Counted from the stretch's first letter, positions 24,853 through 33,417 are shown. The stretch: DNA of 64,000 bases from Lysinibacillus composti (GCF_016908465.1 NZ_JAFBDY010000001.1:558001-622000); one strand, 5' to 3'. The notes: generated by a model from the sequence alone, not told the origin. Numbers and translations: made by a program.

Positions 24853-25272
24853 TTGGGAGGGAATAATGATGGGATCGAGAAACTAAGAATTGGTGAAGTG
24901 GCAGAAAGAACAGGAATTACAAAACGTACAATTGATTACTACACAAATATTGGACTTTTAGATGCCGAACGCTCAGCCTCAAATTATCGTTATTATTCCT
25001 CTGATGTAATTACAAGACTACAAACCATAGAAGATATGAAAGCTCAAGGAATGACTTTAGAGGATATCAAAAAGGAATTTCACAAGAAAATTGAGTGCGA
25101 AGGAATTGACATTCAAGAAATTCGCTTGCATATGCAAACGTTAGAAAATGAAGTATCTCAATTACTAAAACAAATTGAACGACAAGAAAAAACATCAAAA
25201 GAATTCATAAAAAATAAGATATCAAATGAAAGTGCTGCTTTAATGAAATCGTTAATATTACTTATTACCTAG
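24853..25272 (+). CDS. MerR-family regulator, probable frameshift near the start
   Basis: This is a MerR-type DNA-binding protein. The winged HTH L-R-I-G-E-V-A-E-R-T-G-I-T-K-R-T-I-D-Y-Y-T-N-I-G-L-L is intact and a coiled-coil dimerisation helix follows; there is no Cys pair for metal binding. The only in-frame start is a TTG that overlaps GGGAGGG. The well-placed ATG-ATG (24866) after that ribosome site is in another frame and stops after six codons; one extra A in the AGAAACT run would join it to the HTH. The gene precedes mpfA directly, as yhdQ and yhdP are neighbours in B. subtilis. Confidence 0.7.
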   Translation: MGGNNDGIEKLRIGEVAERTGITKRTIDYYTNIGLLDAERSASNYRYYSSDVITRLQTIEDMKAQGMTLEDIKKEFHKKIECEGIDIQEIRLHMQTLENEVSQLLKQIERQEKTSKEFIKNKISNESAALMKSLILLIT

Positions 25273-25313
25273 GAGGTGAACGTCTTACTTTTACAAAGTA
25301 AGGCGCTTGATTG
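25271..25313 (+). promoter_or_regulatory. Structured spacer between the mpfA ribosome site and TTG start
   Basis: AGGAGGTGA begins at 25271, overlapping the MerR stop, but the mpfA TTG is at 25311. Between them CGTCTTACTTT (25281-25291) pairs with AAAGTAAGGCG (25295-25305) in an 11-bp hairpin with a TAC loop. Folded out, it leaves nine bases between AGGAGG and TTG. Confidence 0.55.
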
Positions 25314-26618
25314 ACCATATTAAATTTATCGATTTTTATTCTTCTACTTGCTTTAACCGGCTTTTTTGTAGCAACTGAATTTGCGATTGTAAAGGTGCGA
25401 TCATCTCGAATTGATCAATTGGTTGCTGAAGAAAAGAAAGGGGCGCTTGCTGCCAAACACGTAACGACGCATTTAGATGAATATTTATCAGCTTGTCAGT
25501 TGGGGATTACGGTAACTGCGCTTGGAATCGGTATGGTAGGTGAGTCGACATTTGAGTTTATCCTTCATCCGATGTTTGATGTTATCGGAATACCTACAAA
25601 TTATATACACTTCTTCACAATTGCAGCAGCCTTTATTATTGCTACATTTTTACATGTAGTTGTTGGTGAATTAGCTCCAAAAACTGCAGCGATTCAAAAG
25701 GCTGAAAAGATTAGCTTACTATTCGCAAAACCGATTATGGTGTTTTATAAAGTATTATATCCGTTCATTTGGTTTTTAAATGGATCTGCACGATTATTAG
25801 TCGGAATATTTGGAATGAAGCCAGCTTCTGAGCATGAACTTTCACACACTGAGGAAGAGTTACGTTTGTTGTTGACAGAAAGTTTTGAAAATGGTGAGAT
25901 CAACCAAAACGAACTAAAATATGTTAATAATGTATTTGAATTCGATGACCGAATTGCTCGTGAAATTATGGTGCCACGAACACAAATTGTGGGATTCGAA
26001 ATAAATGCGTCATTTAATGAAGTATTAACAACTATTTCTGAGGAACGTTATACTCGTTACCCAGTCTTTATTGAGGATCGAGATAATATTATAGGATTCC
26101 TGAATATTAAAGACTTTTTAACTCAAGGGCTAAATAACCGAGTGACATCAGAAACATTTAAAATTCGTGACTTTACTAATCCAGTAATAAAAACAATTGA
26201 CTCTACTCCAATCCAAGTCTTATTTACTAAAATGCAAAAAGAACGAACGCATCTTGCTATATTATTAGATGAATATGGCGGAACTTCGGGTCTAGTAACT
26301 GTTGAGGATATTTTAGAGGAATTAGTAGGAGAAATTCGTGATGAATTTGATGATGATGAAGTTGCAGAAGTTCGTAAAGTGCAAGAAGGACATTATATTA
26401 TTCATGCAAAAGTGTTATTAGATGATTTAGCCAAGTTTTTAAAGATCCCATTTGAACAACTCGATGTTGATACGATTGGTGGTTGGTACTTTACAAAAGA
26501 TATGGAGCTAAATGAACAGAACGCAATTGAACATGAAGGATATTTGTTTAAAATTCTAGAAAAAGAAGATTTACGTTTACACTATCTTGAAGTGAAGAGA
26601 TTAGTAAATTCTATATAG
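25311..26618 (+). CDS. mpfA: CNNM/CorC-type magnesium exporter MpfA (YhdP-like)
   Basis: 435 aa. The N-terminal DUF21 (CNNM) domain has three to four membrane helices (about 1-170, with H-L-D-E-Y-L-S-A-C-Q-L-G-I-T-V-T and V-V-V-G-E-L-A-P-K), followed by a CBS pair (about 200-330, including D-E-Y-G-G-T-S-G-L-V-T-V-E-D-I) and a C-terminal CorC/HlyC transporter-associated domain. It is very close along its whole length to B. subtilis YhdP/MpfA, which protects against excess magnesium. It starts at TTG, agreeing with the homologue N-terminus, and sits after a MerR gene. Confidence 0.9.
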   Translation: MTILNLSIFILLLALTGFFVATEFAIVKVRSSRIDQLVAEEKKGALAAKHVTTHLDEYLSACQLGITVTALGIGMVGESTFEFILHPMFDVIGIPTNYIHFFTIAAAFIIATFLHVVVGELAPKTAAIQKAEKISLLFAKPIMVFYKVLYPFIWFLNGSARLLVGIFGMKPASEHELSHTEEELRLLLTESFENGEINQNELKYVNNVFEFDDRIAREIMVPRTQIVGFEINASFNEVLTTISEERYTRYPVFIEDRDNIIGFLNIKDFLTQGLNNRVTSETFKIRDFTNPVIKTIDSTPIQVLFTKMQKERTHLAILLDEYGGTSGLVTVEDILEELVGEIRDEFDDDEVAEVRKVQEGHYIIHAKVLLDDLAKFLKIPFEQLDVDTIGGWYFTKDMELNEQNAIEHEGYLFKILEKEDLRLHYLEVKRLVNSI

Positions 26619-26621
26619 AGT

Positions 26622-26657
26622 AAAAAGAGTTCATGGTTAACGTGAGCTCTTTTTTGT
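26622..26657 (+). terminator. Terminator of mpfA
   Basis: AAAGAGTTCA pairs with TGAGCTCTTT, followed by T. Confidence 0.8.
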
Positions 26658-26912
26658 TGTTAAAAGGAATTGGTAATCATATTTTTATTGGGCAAACTAA
26701 ATATAATGAAAAAGTCTTTTCAAATGTAATTTCTTTGTTTTTATAAGATGAGAAAAATGACAAAGAATAAACATTTTTCTCAAGTGGACATATGCTCTTA
26801 GTAAACATGAAATTGATTTCGGTAATAAAATGGTAAATTTTGATACTAGTAATTTATAATAGGAATTTGAATTTTGGACAATATAAGATTTAAAAACCTG
26901 TGAGGTGTCATC
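26658..26912. other. Intergenic region before the SNF2 gene
   Basis: AT-rich promoter region; no other feature seen. Confidence 0.3.
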
Positions 26913-28439
26913 ATGATTATTGAAAAGTCGTCAACATGGAAAGATAATTTCTTAGAACGATTGGAAAATGATGGACCGTGGGACCGCTTTACACTTTATC
27001 AAATGAACGCTGAAGTGCAAAAGTCAAAACTAATCACTGAATTTTCAGGGTTACAAGCACCAAAATTTTTAAAGGATTTAAATATACTTGACCATCAATT
27101 AGAGGTCGCTCAAACAGTTATAGAAGAAATGCACGGGAAAGCGATTTTAGCTGATGAGGTAGGTCTTGGTAAAACAATTGAAGCTGGACTAGTGTTAAAA
27201 GAATATCTCATTCGTGGATTAGTAAAAAAGGCGTTAATCCTTGTGCCTGCATCACTTCTGAAACAATGGGTAGACGAATTGAATAAGAAATTTTATATAC
27301 CGGCTATTGGATACAAAAAGAAAGTAGCAATTGACCAATATGACGTTGTTGTGATGAGTATGGATACGGCTAAGAAAAGTCCACATCGGGAGCAAATTAT
27401 TGAACAGGACTACGACATGATTATTATCGATGAGGCACATAAATTAAAAAATCACAAAACACAAATTTATGAATTTGTCCAAAGTATAAAAAAGAAATTT
27501 TGTCTATTATTAACGGCTACACCGATCCAAAACGATATTTTTGAGATCTTTTATCTTGTGTCCTTATTAAAACCTGGTCACCTAGGGAATTACGAAGCTT
27601 TCCAAACCGCCTTTTCTGCAAAGAAGAGAAGTTTTGAACAAGAGGAATTTCTAAAAGAACTTGTAAATAAGGTGATGATTCGTAATCGACGAAACGATAC
27701 TGGCTTTGATTGGACGAGTCGCCAGGTAGAAACTTTCCAAATTGATTTTACTGAAGAAGAACGACAAGTCTATGACATGCTTTGTGAACTAAAAAATATA
27801 TCATCTGTATTTTCTGGTTCCTTCTCAATGATTACTTTACAAAAAGAAATGTGTAGTAGTAAAGAAGCTACGTATTTAACTTTAGAAAAGATGAAACAAA
27901 AAGTTGTAAATCCAGAAGAAGTTGCATATATCGATGAAATTATTAATAAATTAGCAGCTTTACAAATTAATGCAAAGGCTGAAAAAACATATGAAATTGT
28001 GCAAAATGCAGGTGACGATAAAGTTATTATCTTTACAGAATATCGTTCAACACAGGCTTACCTTCAATGGTATTTGCACACAAAAGGGATTACGAGTGTT
28101 CTCTTTAACGGGAAGTTTAGTAAAAACAAAAAAGATTGGATGCAGCAATTGTTTAAAGACCGGGCACAGGTACTGATTGCGACTGAATCCGGTGGTGAAG
28201 GGATCAACCTTCAATTCTGTCATCATGTCATTAACTATGATTTGCCATGGAATCCAATGAAGCTTGAACAAAGAATTGGGCGTGTACATCGTTTGGGTCA
28301 AGAACATGATGTCCAAATTTACAATTTAGCTATTAAAAATACAATTGAAGACAATATATTAAATTTATTGAATGATAAAATTAATGTTTTTGAAAAAGTT
28401 GTTGGTGAATTGGATGATATTTTAACAAAGAGAGCGTAA
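26913..28439 (+). CDS. yqhH: SNF2-family ATP-dependent helicase (YqhH-like)
   Basis: 508 aa with all SNF2 motifs: D-E-V-G-L-G-K-T (Walker A, about 85), D-E-A-H (about 172), L-T-A-T-P-I-Q-N (motif III), F-T-E-Y-R-S-T (IV region), S-G-G-E-G-I-N-L-Q (V) and E-Q-R-I-G-R-V-H-R-L-G-Q (VI). No extra DNA-binding or nuclease domain. The short length and the yqhG neighbour match B. subtilis yqhH, a conserved gene without a settled role. ATG start behind GAGGTG. Confidence 0.9.
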   Translation: MIIEKSSTWKDNFLERLENDGPWDRFTLYQMNAEVQKSKLITEFSGLQAPKFLKDLNILDHQLEVAQTVIEEMHGKAILADEVGLGKTIEAGLVLKEYLIRGLVKKALILVPASLLKQWVDELNKKFYIPAIGYKKKVAIDQYDVVVMSMDTAKKSPHREQIIEQDYDMIIIDEAHKLKNHKTQIYEFVQSIKKKFCLLLTATPIQNDIFEIFYLVSLLKPGHLGNYEAFQTAFSAKKRSFEQEEFLKELVNKVMIRNRRNDTGFDWTSRQVETFQIDFTEEERQVYDMLCELKNISSVFSGSFSMITLQKEMCSSKEATYLTLEKMKQKVVNPEEVAYIDEIINKLAALQINAKAEKTYEIVQNAGDDKVIIFTEYRSTQAYLQWYLHTKGITSVLFNGKFSKNKKDWMQQLFKDRAQVLIATESGGEGINLQFCHHVINYDLPWNPMKLEQRIGRVHRLGQEHDVQIYNLAIKNTIEDNILNLLNDKINVFEKVVGELDDILTKRA

Positions 28440-28539
28440 TGAATGATTTAGTGGCTTTGCAAACTATATTTTTTAGTCTAAAAATCGTTCGATTGGTCAA
28501 ATGTAAACTAGCTTTATTGTGATCAGAGGAGGAATCCAA

Positions 28540-29307
28540 TTGTATGCTCAACAGATCCATCAATATTTAGAGTCTTTTTTCAGAGAAACAGATTGTGAAA
28601 TTTTAAAAAATCAACCGAACTTTCTATCTGTCCAATTAACTAATGATATTGATAAGAAAATTATGAACCGTCCATTCTATTGGCAATATATAGAAGCGAC
28701 AGGCGGTGAACCAAATCCATCGCAAATTACGCTCATTACGAATCGAGATGCATTAGACGAAGGGATTTGGGGTGAGGTTATTCACTTTGGCTCACCAAGA
28801 TTGAATCAAATTTTTAAAGCGAATCATGAGCTTGGTTCGATGGTCAAAATGTATGAAAATGTTGAAGATTATAATTTAGTCCCATGGTTAGGTATGAATT
28901 ATAAAATTTCGTATCAATGTGACCGAACAAAAGAAATGATTTTTTCATATGGAATTAATTTAGTAACAGGGACAATTGAGGACAATTTCCATGATCGACT
29001 CATGGGGGTAGAACTTGTGGAAGACATGCCTAGAACTGTTTTTTGCTTGCCTATTATTGTTAAGCCGAAGCGAGCAATGGAACGATTGGAAGAATCGATT
29101 GAGCGAATTATTCAACAAGATGATCATTCATGGGCGGAAGAAGCAAGAACTCGATGGAAAAAAGAAATACATGTTCTCGACTATTTCTATGAAGATGAAA
29201 AAGAAAAACCAGAACGCTATGAAATTGAAGTTAAGGCCATTGAAGAACGCTATACACCACGAATTAAAATGGAGATTGTGAGTGGTGGACTGTTTTATTT
29301 GAAATAA
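28540..29307 (+). CDS. yqhG: YqhG family protein
   Basis: This 255-residue cytosolic protein of unknown function is always found beside the yqhH helicase in Bacillus. Recognised by the N-terminus A-Q-Q-I-H-Q-Y-L-E-S-F-F, M-N-R-P-F-Y-W-Q-Y-I-E-A-T-G-G-E-P-N-P and I-H-F-G-S-P-R-L-N-Q-I-F. The TTG at 28540, seven bases after AGGAGG, restores the usual start; the longer frame would begin inside the ribosome site. It follows yqhH by 100 bp. Confidence 0.85.
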   Translation: MYAQQIHQYLESFFRETDCEILKNQPNFLSVQLTNDIDKKIMNRPFYWQYIEATGGEPNPSQITLITNRDALDEGIWGEVIHFGSPRLNQIFKANHELGSMVKMYENVEDYNLVPWLGMNYKISYQCDRTKEMIFSYGINLVTGTIEDNFHDRLMGVELVEDMPRTVFCLPIIVKPKRAMERLEESIERIIQQDDHSWAEEARTRWKKEIHVLDYFYEDEKEKPERYEIEVKAIEERYTPRIKMEIVSGGLFYLK

Positions 29308-29315
29308 AATACTTA

Positions 29316-29339
29316 GGAAGCATAGGTGCTTCCTTTTTT
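29316..29339 (+). terminator. Terminator of yqhHG
   Basis: GGAAGCA pairs with TGCTTCC, followed by six T. Confidence 0.85.
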
Positions 29340-29429
29340 AATGACTTATCCGCTATTACCCTTATCTTTTCTATTCCAATGAATATTTTAAAATGATTTG
29401 AAAATTTCTTTGGAAAGGGAAAGGTGTTA

Positions 29430-30299
29430 ATGCAAGATATGGAAATGGATCATAATCAACCAAGTGAACTATGTCAGGAGTTTGCAAGAATTTTAGATGC
29501 GACTCCTTCTGTTATTAATGGCGTTTGCACAGCAACACGTTCACGGACAAATATTAAACCAATCGTATTAGGGCGTCCCGCTGAATCATTCATGTTTGTT
29601 CCTCAAGCGTTTTCATTTGAGAATATTGATAGGCACGGGAAGGCACTTTGTCTTGGAGAAACTGTGATCCTAGAAGACGAGGTTAATCCTTTTATTTCTG
29701 TTTTAAGAGATCACGATATTATTGTCACAGCCTTACACAATCACTGGTTGTTTGAAAACCCACGTCTTTTATATATCCATTTCGAATCTATTGATGAACC
29801 TCTGGCGTTTGCTCGAAAAGTTAGAAAAGCACTAAGAGTATTAACAACTAGAAACATTGGTGGCGTTCGGAAAGTATGGACACCTAAACACGCCGAAGAA
29901 ATTTGCGAAGAATTCCATAAAATTCTTGGAGGCATGCATACATTTGAAGACGGTGTTTGTACTGTGATGGATTCAAGATTGAATATAAAAACACGCATTT
30001 TAGAGAGAAAAAGTAGATCCTTCCTTACAATACCGCAAATGTTTGTTTTTGAATCTTTATCGAAAGATGGAACAGCACTGTGTAGTGGAGAAACCGTCAT
30101 ACTACAAGAAGAGCTAAATCCATTTCTAACTAAACTTCGTAAACATAATATTTTCGTTACGGCATTCCATAATCATTGGTTATTTGAAGATCCAAGATTA
30201 ATGTACATTCATTTTGTAAAAATTGATCATCCAGTGAAATTTGCTAAAGACGTTAAAGACGCCCTAGAAGTACTTACTGATAAAAAAGTAAGCTTCTAA
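29430..30299 (+). CDS. Tandem DUF1259 protein
   Basis: 289 aa made of two homologous DUF1259 units (about 10-140 and 155-285). Each has E-F-x-(R/K)-I-L...G-V-C-T...S-R...F-(M/L)...P-Q...F-E...L-C-x-G-E-T-V-I-L and ends in T-A-(L/F)-H-N-H-W-L-F-E-x-P-R-L-(L/M)-Y-I-H-F. The family is called LppY/LpqO-like; no activity is established. The conserved H-N-H-W is not an HNH nuclease. There is no signal peptide. The ATG at 29430 is six bases after AAAGG. Confidence 0.8.
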   Translation: MQDMEMDHNQPSELCQEFARILDATPSVINGVCTATRSRTNIKPIVLGRPAESFMFVPQAFSFENIDRHGKALCLGETVILEDEVNPFISVLRDHDIIVTALHNHWLFENPRLLYIHFESIDEPLAFARKVRKALRVLTTRNIGGVRKVWTPKHAEEICEEFHKILGGMHTFEDGVCTVMDSRLNIKTRILERKSRSFLTIPQMFVFESLSKDGTALCSGETVILQEELNPFLTKLRKHNIFVTAFHNHWLFEDPRLMYIHFVKIDHPVKFAKDVKDALEVLTDKKVSF

Positions 30300-30326
30300 A
30301 ATGTGAAAACTAAGAATTGCCTAGAG

Positions 30327-30369
30327 AGTGTAGGTAAGGTCAAGGATGACTTTATCTACACTTTTTTTG
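30327..30369 (+). terminator. Terminator of the DUF1259 gene
   Basis: AGTGTAGGTAAGGTC pairs with GACTTTATCTACACT, followed by seven T. Confidence 0.9.
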
Positions 30370-30832
30370 TAATTAACTACCAAGTTGATATAAGAAGGTA
30401 ACTGTTAACTGAATCAGGGAGATGAAATTACTTACGTAAAAATAAAAAAAGGAAATCTTCAGTAAGTATCATGGTGGTGTAGAATTATGTTTGCTTTTCC
30501 TCTTGGCATATAGTCAAAGAATGAATCATAATGGTTTTATGTTCAATAATTATTTTATATATTCAGGATAATTTTTGCGGGCCGTTTTCATTAAGAAAAT
30601 AGCCTTTTTATTTACATCTGCTTATGAAAAATTGTTGTATAAAATTATTGTAATAAAATTACATAATAAAATTAAATAGAAAATTTTAATCAATAAATAT
30701 AAGATTCTATCACTTTCGAGATAGTTATGGAGGAAACAACAAAATATTCAGAATGTTATATAAATATGATGTTTTTTAGTTCAAAAATGTATGATATGAT
30801 GTAAGAAAATAATTGTTAAAGTTAATAGTTGC
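30370..30832. other. Long intergenic region upstream of ilvE
   Basis: About 460 bp, AT-rich, without a credible gene. TATGAT-like hexamers near 30790 could be the ilvE -10. No riboswitch motif was recognised. Confidence 0.35.
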
Positions 30833-30847
30833 CTTTTTCAGAATTTT
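30833..30847 (+). promoter_or_regulatory. Weak CodY-box candidate before ilvE
   Basis: CTTTTTCAGAATTTT matches AATTTTCWGAAAATT at 11 of 15 positions, 29 bp before the ilvE start; an overlapping second half-match follows. CodY control of ilvE would be sensible, but the match is weak. Confidence 0.3.
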
Positions 30848-30875
30848 CAACTATTGCTATATGGAGGCCATGAAG

Positions 30876-31940
30876 ATGTCAGAAATCAAAATTGAATTAA
30901 CAACAAATCCAAAAGAAAAACCAGCAGTAGATCAACTTGGGTTTGGTCAAGTTTTTACTGATCATATGTTTATTATGGATTACACAGAGGGGCAAGGTTG
31001 GCATGACCCACGCATCATTCCTTATCAACCACTTTCTCTAGAGCCTTCATCAATGGTATTCCATTATGGTCAATCAGTATTTGAAGGGTTAAAAGCTTAT
31101 CTTACAGTTAATAATGAAACGTTATTATTCCGCCCGGATCGTAACTTTAATCGTTTAAATAATTCAAATGATCGTTTAGTGATTCCTGCAATTGATGAAG
31201 AACTTGCTTTAGAAGGGTTAAAGAAATTAGTAACTATCGATCGTGAATGGATTCCTAATGCACCTGGAACATCGCTTTATGTTCGTCCATTTATTATCGC
31301 AACTGAGCCACATTTAGGTGTTCACCCTGCGAAAAACTACTTATTTATGATCATTATGTCACCGTCTGGTTCTTACTATAAAGGTGGAATTAATCCGGTG
31401 AAAATTATGGTTGAACAACAATTTGTTCGTGCGGTTGTAGGTGGTACTGGTGAAGCAAAAACTGGTGGTAACTACGCAAGTGCGTTAAAAGGTCAAGAAA
31501 TTGCTGACCGTGAAGGATATGCTCAAACTTTATGGTTAGATGGAAAAGAAAACCGCTATATTGAGGAAGTAGGGAGCATGAATATCTTCTTCAAAATTAA
31601 TGGTACAGTGATTACACCTGCTTTAAATGGAAGTATTTTACCGGGGATTACACGTGATTCTATGATTCAAGTGTTAAAATCTAAAAATATTCCAGTTGAA
31701 GAGCGCCTTATTTCAATCGATGAAGTAGTGGAAGCTTATCAAAATGGTACTTTAGAAGAAGCGTTCGGAACTGGTACTGCAGCAGTTATTTCACCAGTTG
31801 GCGAATTAAAATGGCGTGATGAAAAAATGATCATTAACAATGGAGAAATTGGTGAAGTTTCACAAATGTTATATGATACATTAACAGGTATCCAAAACGG
31901 AACAATTGAAGATACATTCGGTTGGACAATTAAATTATAA
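30876..31940 (+). CDS. ilvE: Branched-chain amino acid aminotransferase
   Basis: A fold-type IV PLP enzyme interconverting Leu, Ile and Val with their 2-oxo acids. Recognisable stretches are V-F-H-Y-G-Q-S-V-F-E-G-L-K-A-Y (about 62), G-E-A-K-T-G-G-N-Y-A-S (PLP lysine), N-R-Y-I-E-E-V-G-S-M-N and A-F-G-T-G-T-A-A-V-I-S-P-V-G. About 354 aa, the long bacterial type II form as in B. subtilis YbgE/YwaA. The ATG at 30876 is eight bases after GGAGG; the 21-residue upstream extension is unlikely. Single gene. Confidence 0.95.
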   Translation: MSEIKIELTTNPKEKPAVDQLGFGQVFTDHMFIMDYTEGQGWHDPRIIPYQPLSLEPSSMVFHYGQSVFEGLKAYLTVNNETLLFRPDRNFNRLNNSNDRLVIPAIDEELALEGLKKLVTIDREWIPNAPGTSLYVRPFIIATEPHLGVHPAKNYLFMIIMSPSGSYYKGGINPVKIMVEQQFVRAVVGGTGEAKTGGNYASALKGQEIADREGYAQTLWLDGKENRYIEEVGSMNIFFKINGTVITPALNGSILPGITRDSMIQVLKSKNIPVEERLISIDEVVEAYQNGTLEEAFGTGTAAVISPVGELKWRDEKMIINNGEIGEVSQMLYDTLTGIQNGTIEDTFGWTIKL

Positions 31941-31954
31941 GAAAATAGAATTCA

Positions 31955-31986
31955 AGCACTCATTACTTTTTAATGGGTGCTTTTTC
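31955..31986 (+). terminator. Terminator of ilvE
   Basis: AGCACTCATTA pairs with TAATGGGTGCT, then T. Confidence 0.85.
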
Positions 31987-32044
31987 TTATCTACATAACT
32001 TAAATTCTATTAAGATTTATTACTCTGAGTTTGAGATAATCTTC

Positions 32045-32082
32045 TTGACTCGTTTGCAGGCAAACACTACAATGTGTAATGT
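32045..32082 (+). promoter_or_regulatory. Promoter with BlaI-type operator of the blaI-like gene
   Basis: TTGACT (32045-32050), 17 bp, TACAAT (32068-32073). The -10 lies inside ACACTACA-ATG-TGTAATGT (32064-32082), an inverted repeat with one mismatch and the TACA...TGTA core of BlaI/CopY operators. The same architecture recurs before bdbD. Confidence 0.7.
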
Positions 32083-32094
32083 GAGGTGAATATT

Positions 32095-32514
32095 GTGTTA
32101 ATTCGAAAGTTTAAGATGAAAGAAAGCGGATTGAATCGCTTTTTTGGACCACTTGAAGCAAAGATTATGGATATCTTATGGAATGCTTCTAAAGAGATGA
32201 GCATTAAAGATGTACAACATGTGCTTGATCAGGAAAAAACAACGAATTTTAATACAGTGATGACCGTAATGAACCGCCTTGTTGACAAGGGTATACTTCA
32301 AAAACGAGCAGAAGGTAGAGGATCGCTTTACCATCCAGTGCAAACTAGAAATGCATTTTTGAATGAACAATCGAAAGAGATGACTCAAGAATTGATGGAC
32401 GAGTTTGGAAATGTCGTGGTCAGTCATATGTTAGATGCATTAGAAGATGTCGATGAAGACTTAGTTGCAAAACTAGAACAAAAAATTGAAGAATTGAAGA
32501 AAAAGGACCATTAA
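32095..32514 (+). CDS. BlaI/MecI/CopY-family repressor
   Basis: About 139 aa. Winged-helix domain with the family signature L-E-A-K-I-M-D-I-L-W near residue 20 and N-T-V-M-T-V-M-N-R-L-V-D-K-G-I-L near 57; a C-terminal dimerisation helix follows. Such repressors are inactivated by proteolysis triggered by an M56 partner, and the partner gene follows 3 bp downstream. I use the GTG at 32095, spaced well from GAGGTGAA. It probably represses itself and the thiol cassette downstream. Confidence 0.88.
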   Translation: MLIRKFKMKESGLNRFFGPLEAKIMDILWNASKEMSIKDVQHVLDQEKTTNFNTVMTVMNRLVDKGILQKRAEGRGSLYHPVQTRNAFLNEQSKEMTQELMDEFGNVVVSHMLDALEDVDEDLVAKLEQKIEELKKKDH

Positions 32515-32517
32515 AGT

Positions 32518-33366
32518 ATGTCTAAACGTCATTCAACAATTACTTTTATATTGCCGCTTATTATTTCTGGGACGCTTTTTATTCAAATGGCATTATACTT
32601 CGTCTCTATATTATTTGATTGGAATGTCAAGTTTAACTTAGTGATTGCATGTCATAGTTTATTAAAATCCATTGGTTTATCTTCACTACAGTTCATTCTC
32701 GATTTATTAGTTATTTACACGATGGCTTTTATATTCTTGAAGATTAGCACCCAATTATTTCATTCACTACGTTTGAATCATAAATTTCATTCTTATAAAG
32801 ATCATAGATTCACGACTGAACTAAATGAAAAATATCGAAATGAACAAGAACGTTTGTTGGTAGTTTCATACCCTGCTACGATTGCGATTACTATGGGATT
32901 CATTCGCCCCAAAATCGTTCTCTCAACAGCGTTAATCAATTTATTAACTGAAGAAGAATTAAAGGCTGTCATTTCACATGAATACTACCATTTGGAAAAC
33001 CGTGACCCATTAAAAATATTTATACTTTCCCTTTGTGCTTCAACCATGTGGTACATACCGATTTTAAAATGGTTTACCCAGCAATATCGTATCATTCAGG
33101 AAGTATTAGCAGATGAATTCGCAATAAAAAAACAAGAGACGACTGTGAATTTAGGTAGTGCGCTATTGAAAATGTTGAAAGTAGGAAGGCCAATAAAAAT
33201 GCCATTTGCTTATGTATCATTTGCCGATACATCTTTGAACTATCGGATTGAATATCTATTAAATCCGTTAACAGATATACAGTGGAAAATACCTTTAAAA
33301 GAAGCTTTTGTATCAACAGCCATTTTTACAATTATCTGTGCTTTTTTTATTTACGCTTTTGCGTAA
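32518..33366 (+). CDS. M56 (BlaR1/MecR1-like) membrane metallopeptidase without sensor domain
   Basis: 282 aa with two N-terminal membrane helices, the zinc motif H-E-Y-Y-H-L-E-N-R-D (about 157-166), E-x2-A-D-E-F-A (about 195) and one or two C-terminal helices. Full BlaR1 or MecR1 carry an extracellular penicillin-binding sensor after the last helix (about 580-600 aa); this protein ends there, so any signal must be perceived by the membrane part or a partner. Operon with the BlaI-like repressor. Confidence 0.85.
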   Translation: MSKRHSTITFILPLIISGTLFIQMALYFVSILFDWNVKFNLVIACHSLLKSIGLSSLQFILDLLVIYTMAFIFLKISTQLFHSLRLNHKFHSYKDHRFTTELNEKYRNEQERLLVVSYPATIAITMGFIRPKIVLSTALINLLTEEELKAVISHEYYHLENRDPLKIFILSLCASTMWYIPILKWFTQQYRIIQEVLADEFAIKKQETTVNLGSALLKMLKVGRPIKMPFAYVSFADTSLNYRIEYLLNPLTDIQWKIPLKEAFVSTAIFTIICAFFIYAFA

Positions 33367-33373
33367 ATTTTTT
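33350..33373 (+). terminator. Small terminator overlapping the M56 stop codon
   Basis: TTTACGC, TTTT loop, GCGTAAA, then six T. It separates the regulator pair from bdbD. Confidence 0.5.
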
Positions 33374-33381
33374 ACCCATTC

Positions 33382-33400
33382 ACACTACAAAGTGTAGTGT
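33382..33400 (+). promoter_or_regulatory. BlaI-type operator before bdbD
   Basis: ACACTACA-AAG-TGTAGTGT: perfect 8-bp inverted repeat, with the same left arm and spacing as the operator before the blaI-like gene. Confidence 0.75.
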
Positions 33401-33417
33401 TAAAAGGAGTGTTTAAT

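Noticed and set aside
26913..29307. SNF2 helicase plus unknown protein as a possible phage-defence system
   Set aside because: The pair matches the conserved yqhH-yqhG core genes of Bacillus; no nuclease, methylase or mobile signs nearby.
29424..30299. H-N-H motif suggesting an HNH nuclease
   Set aside because: The motif is part of the repeated H-N-H-W-L-F-E of DUF1259 and lacks the zinc/betabetaalpha context of HNH enzymes.
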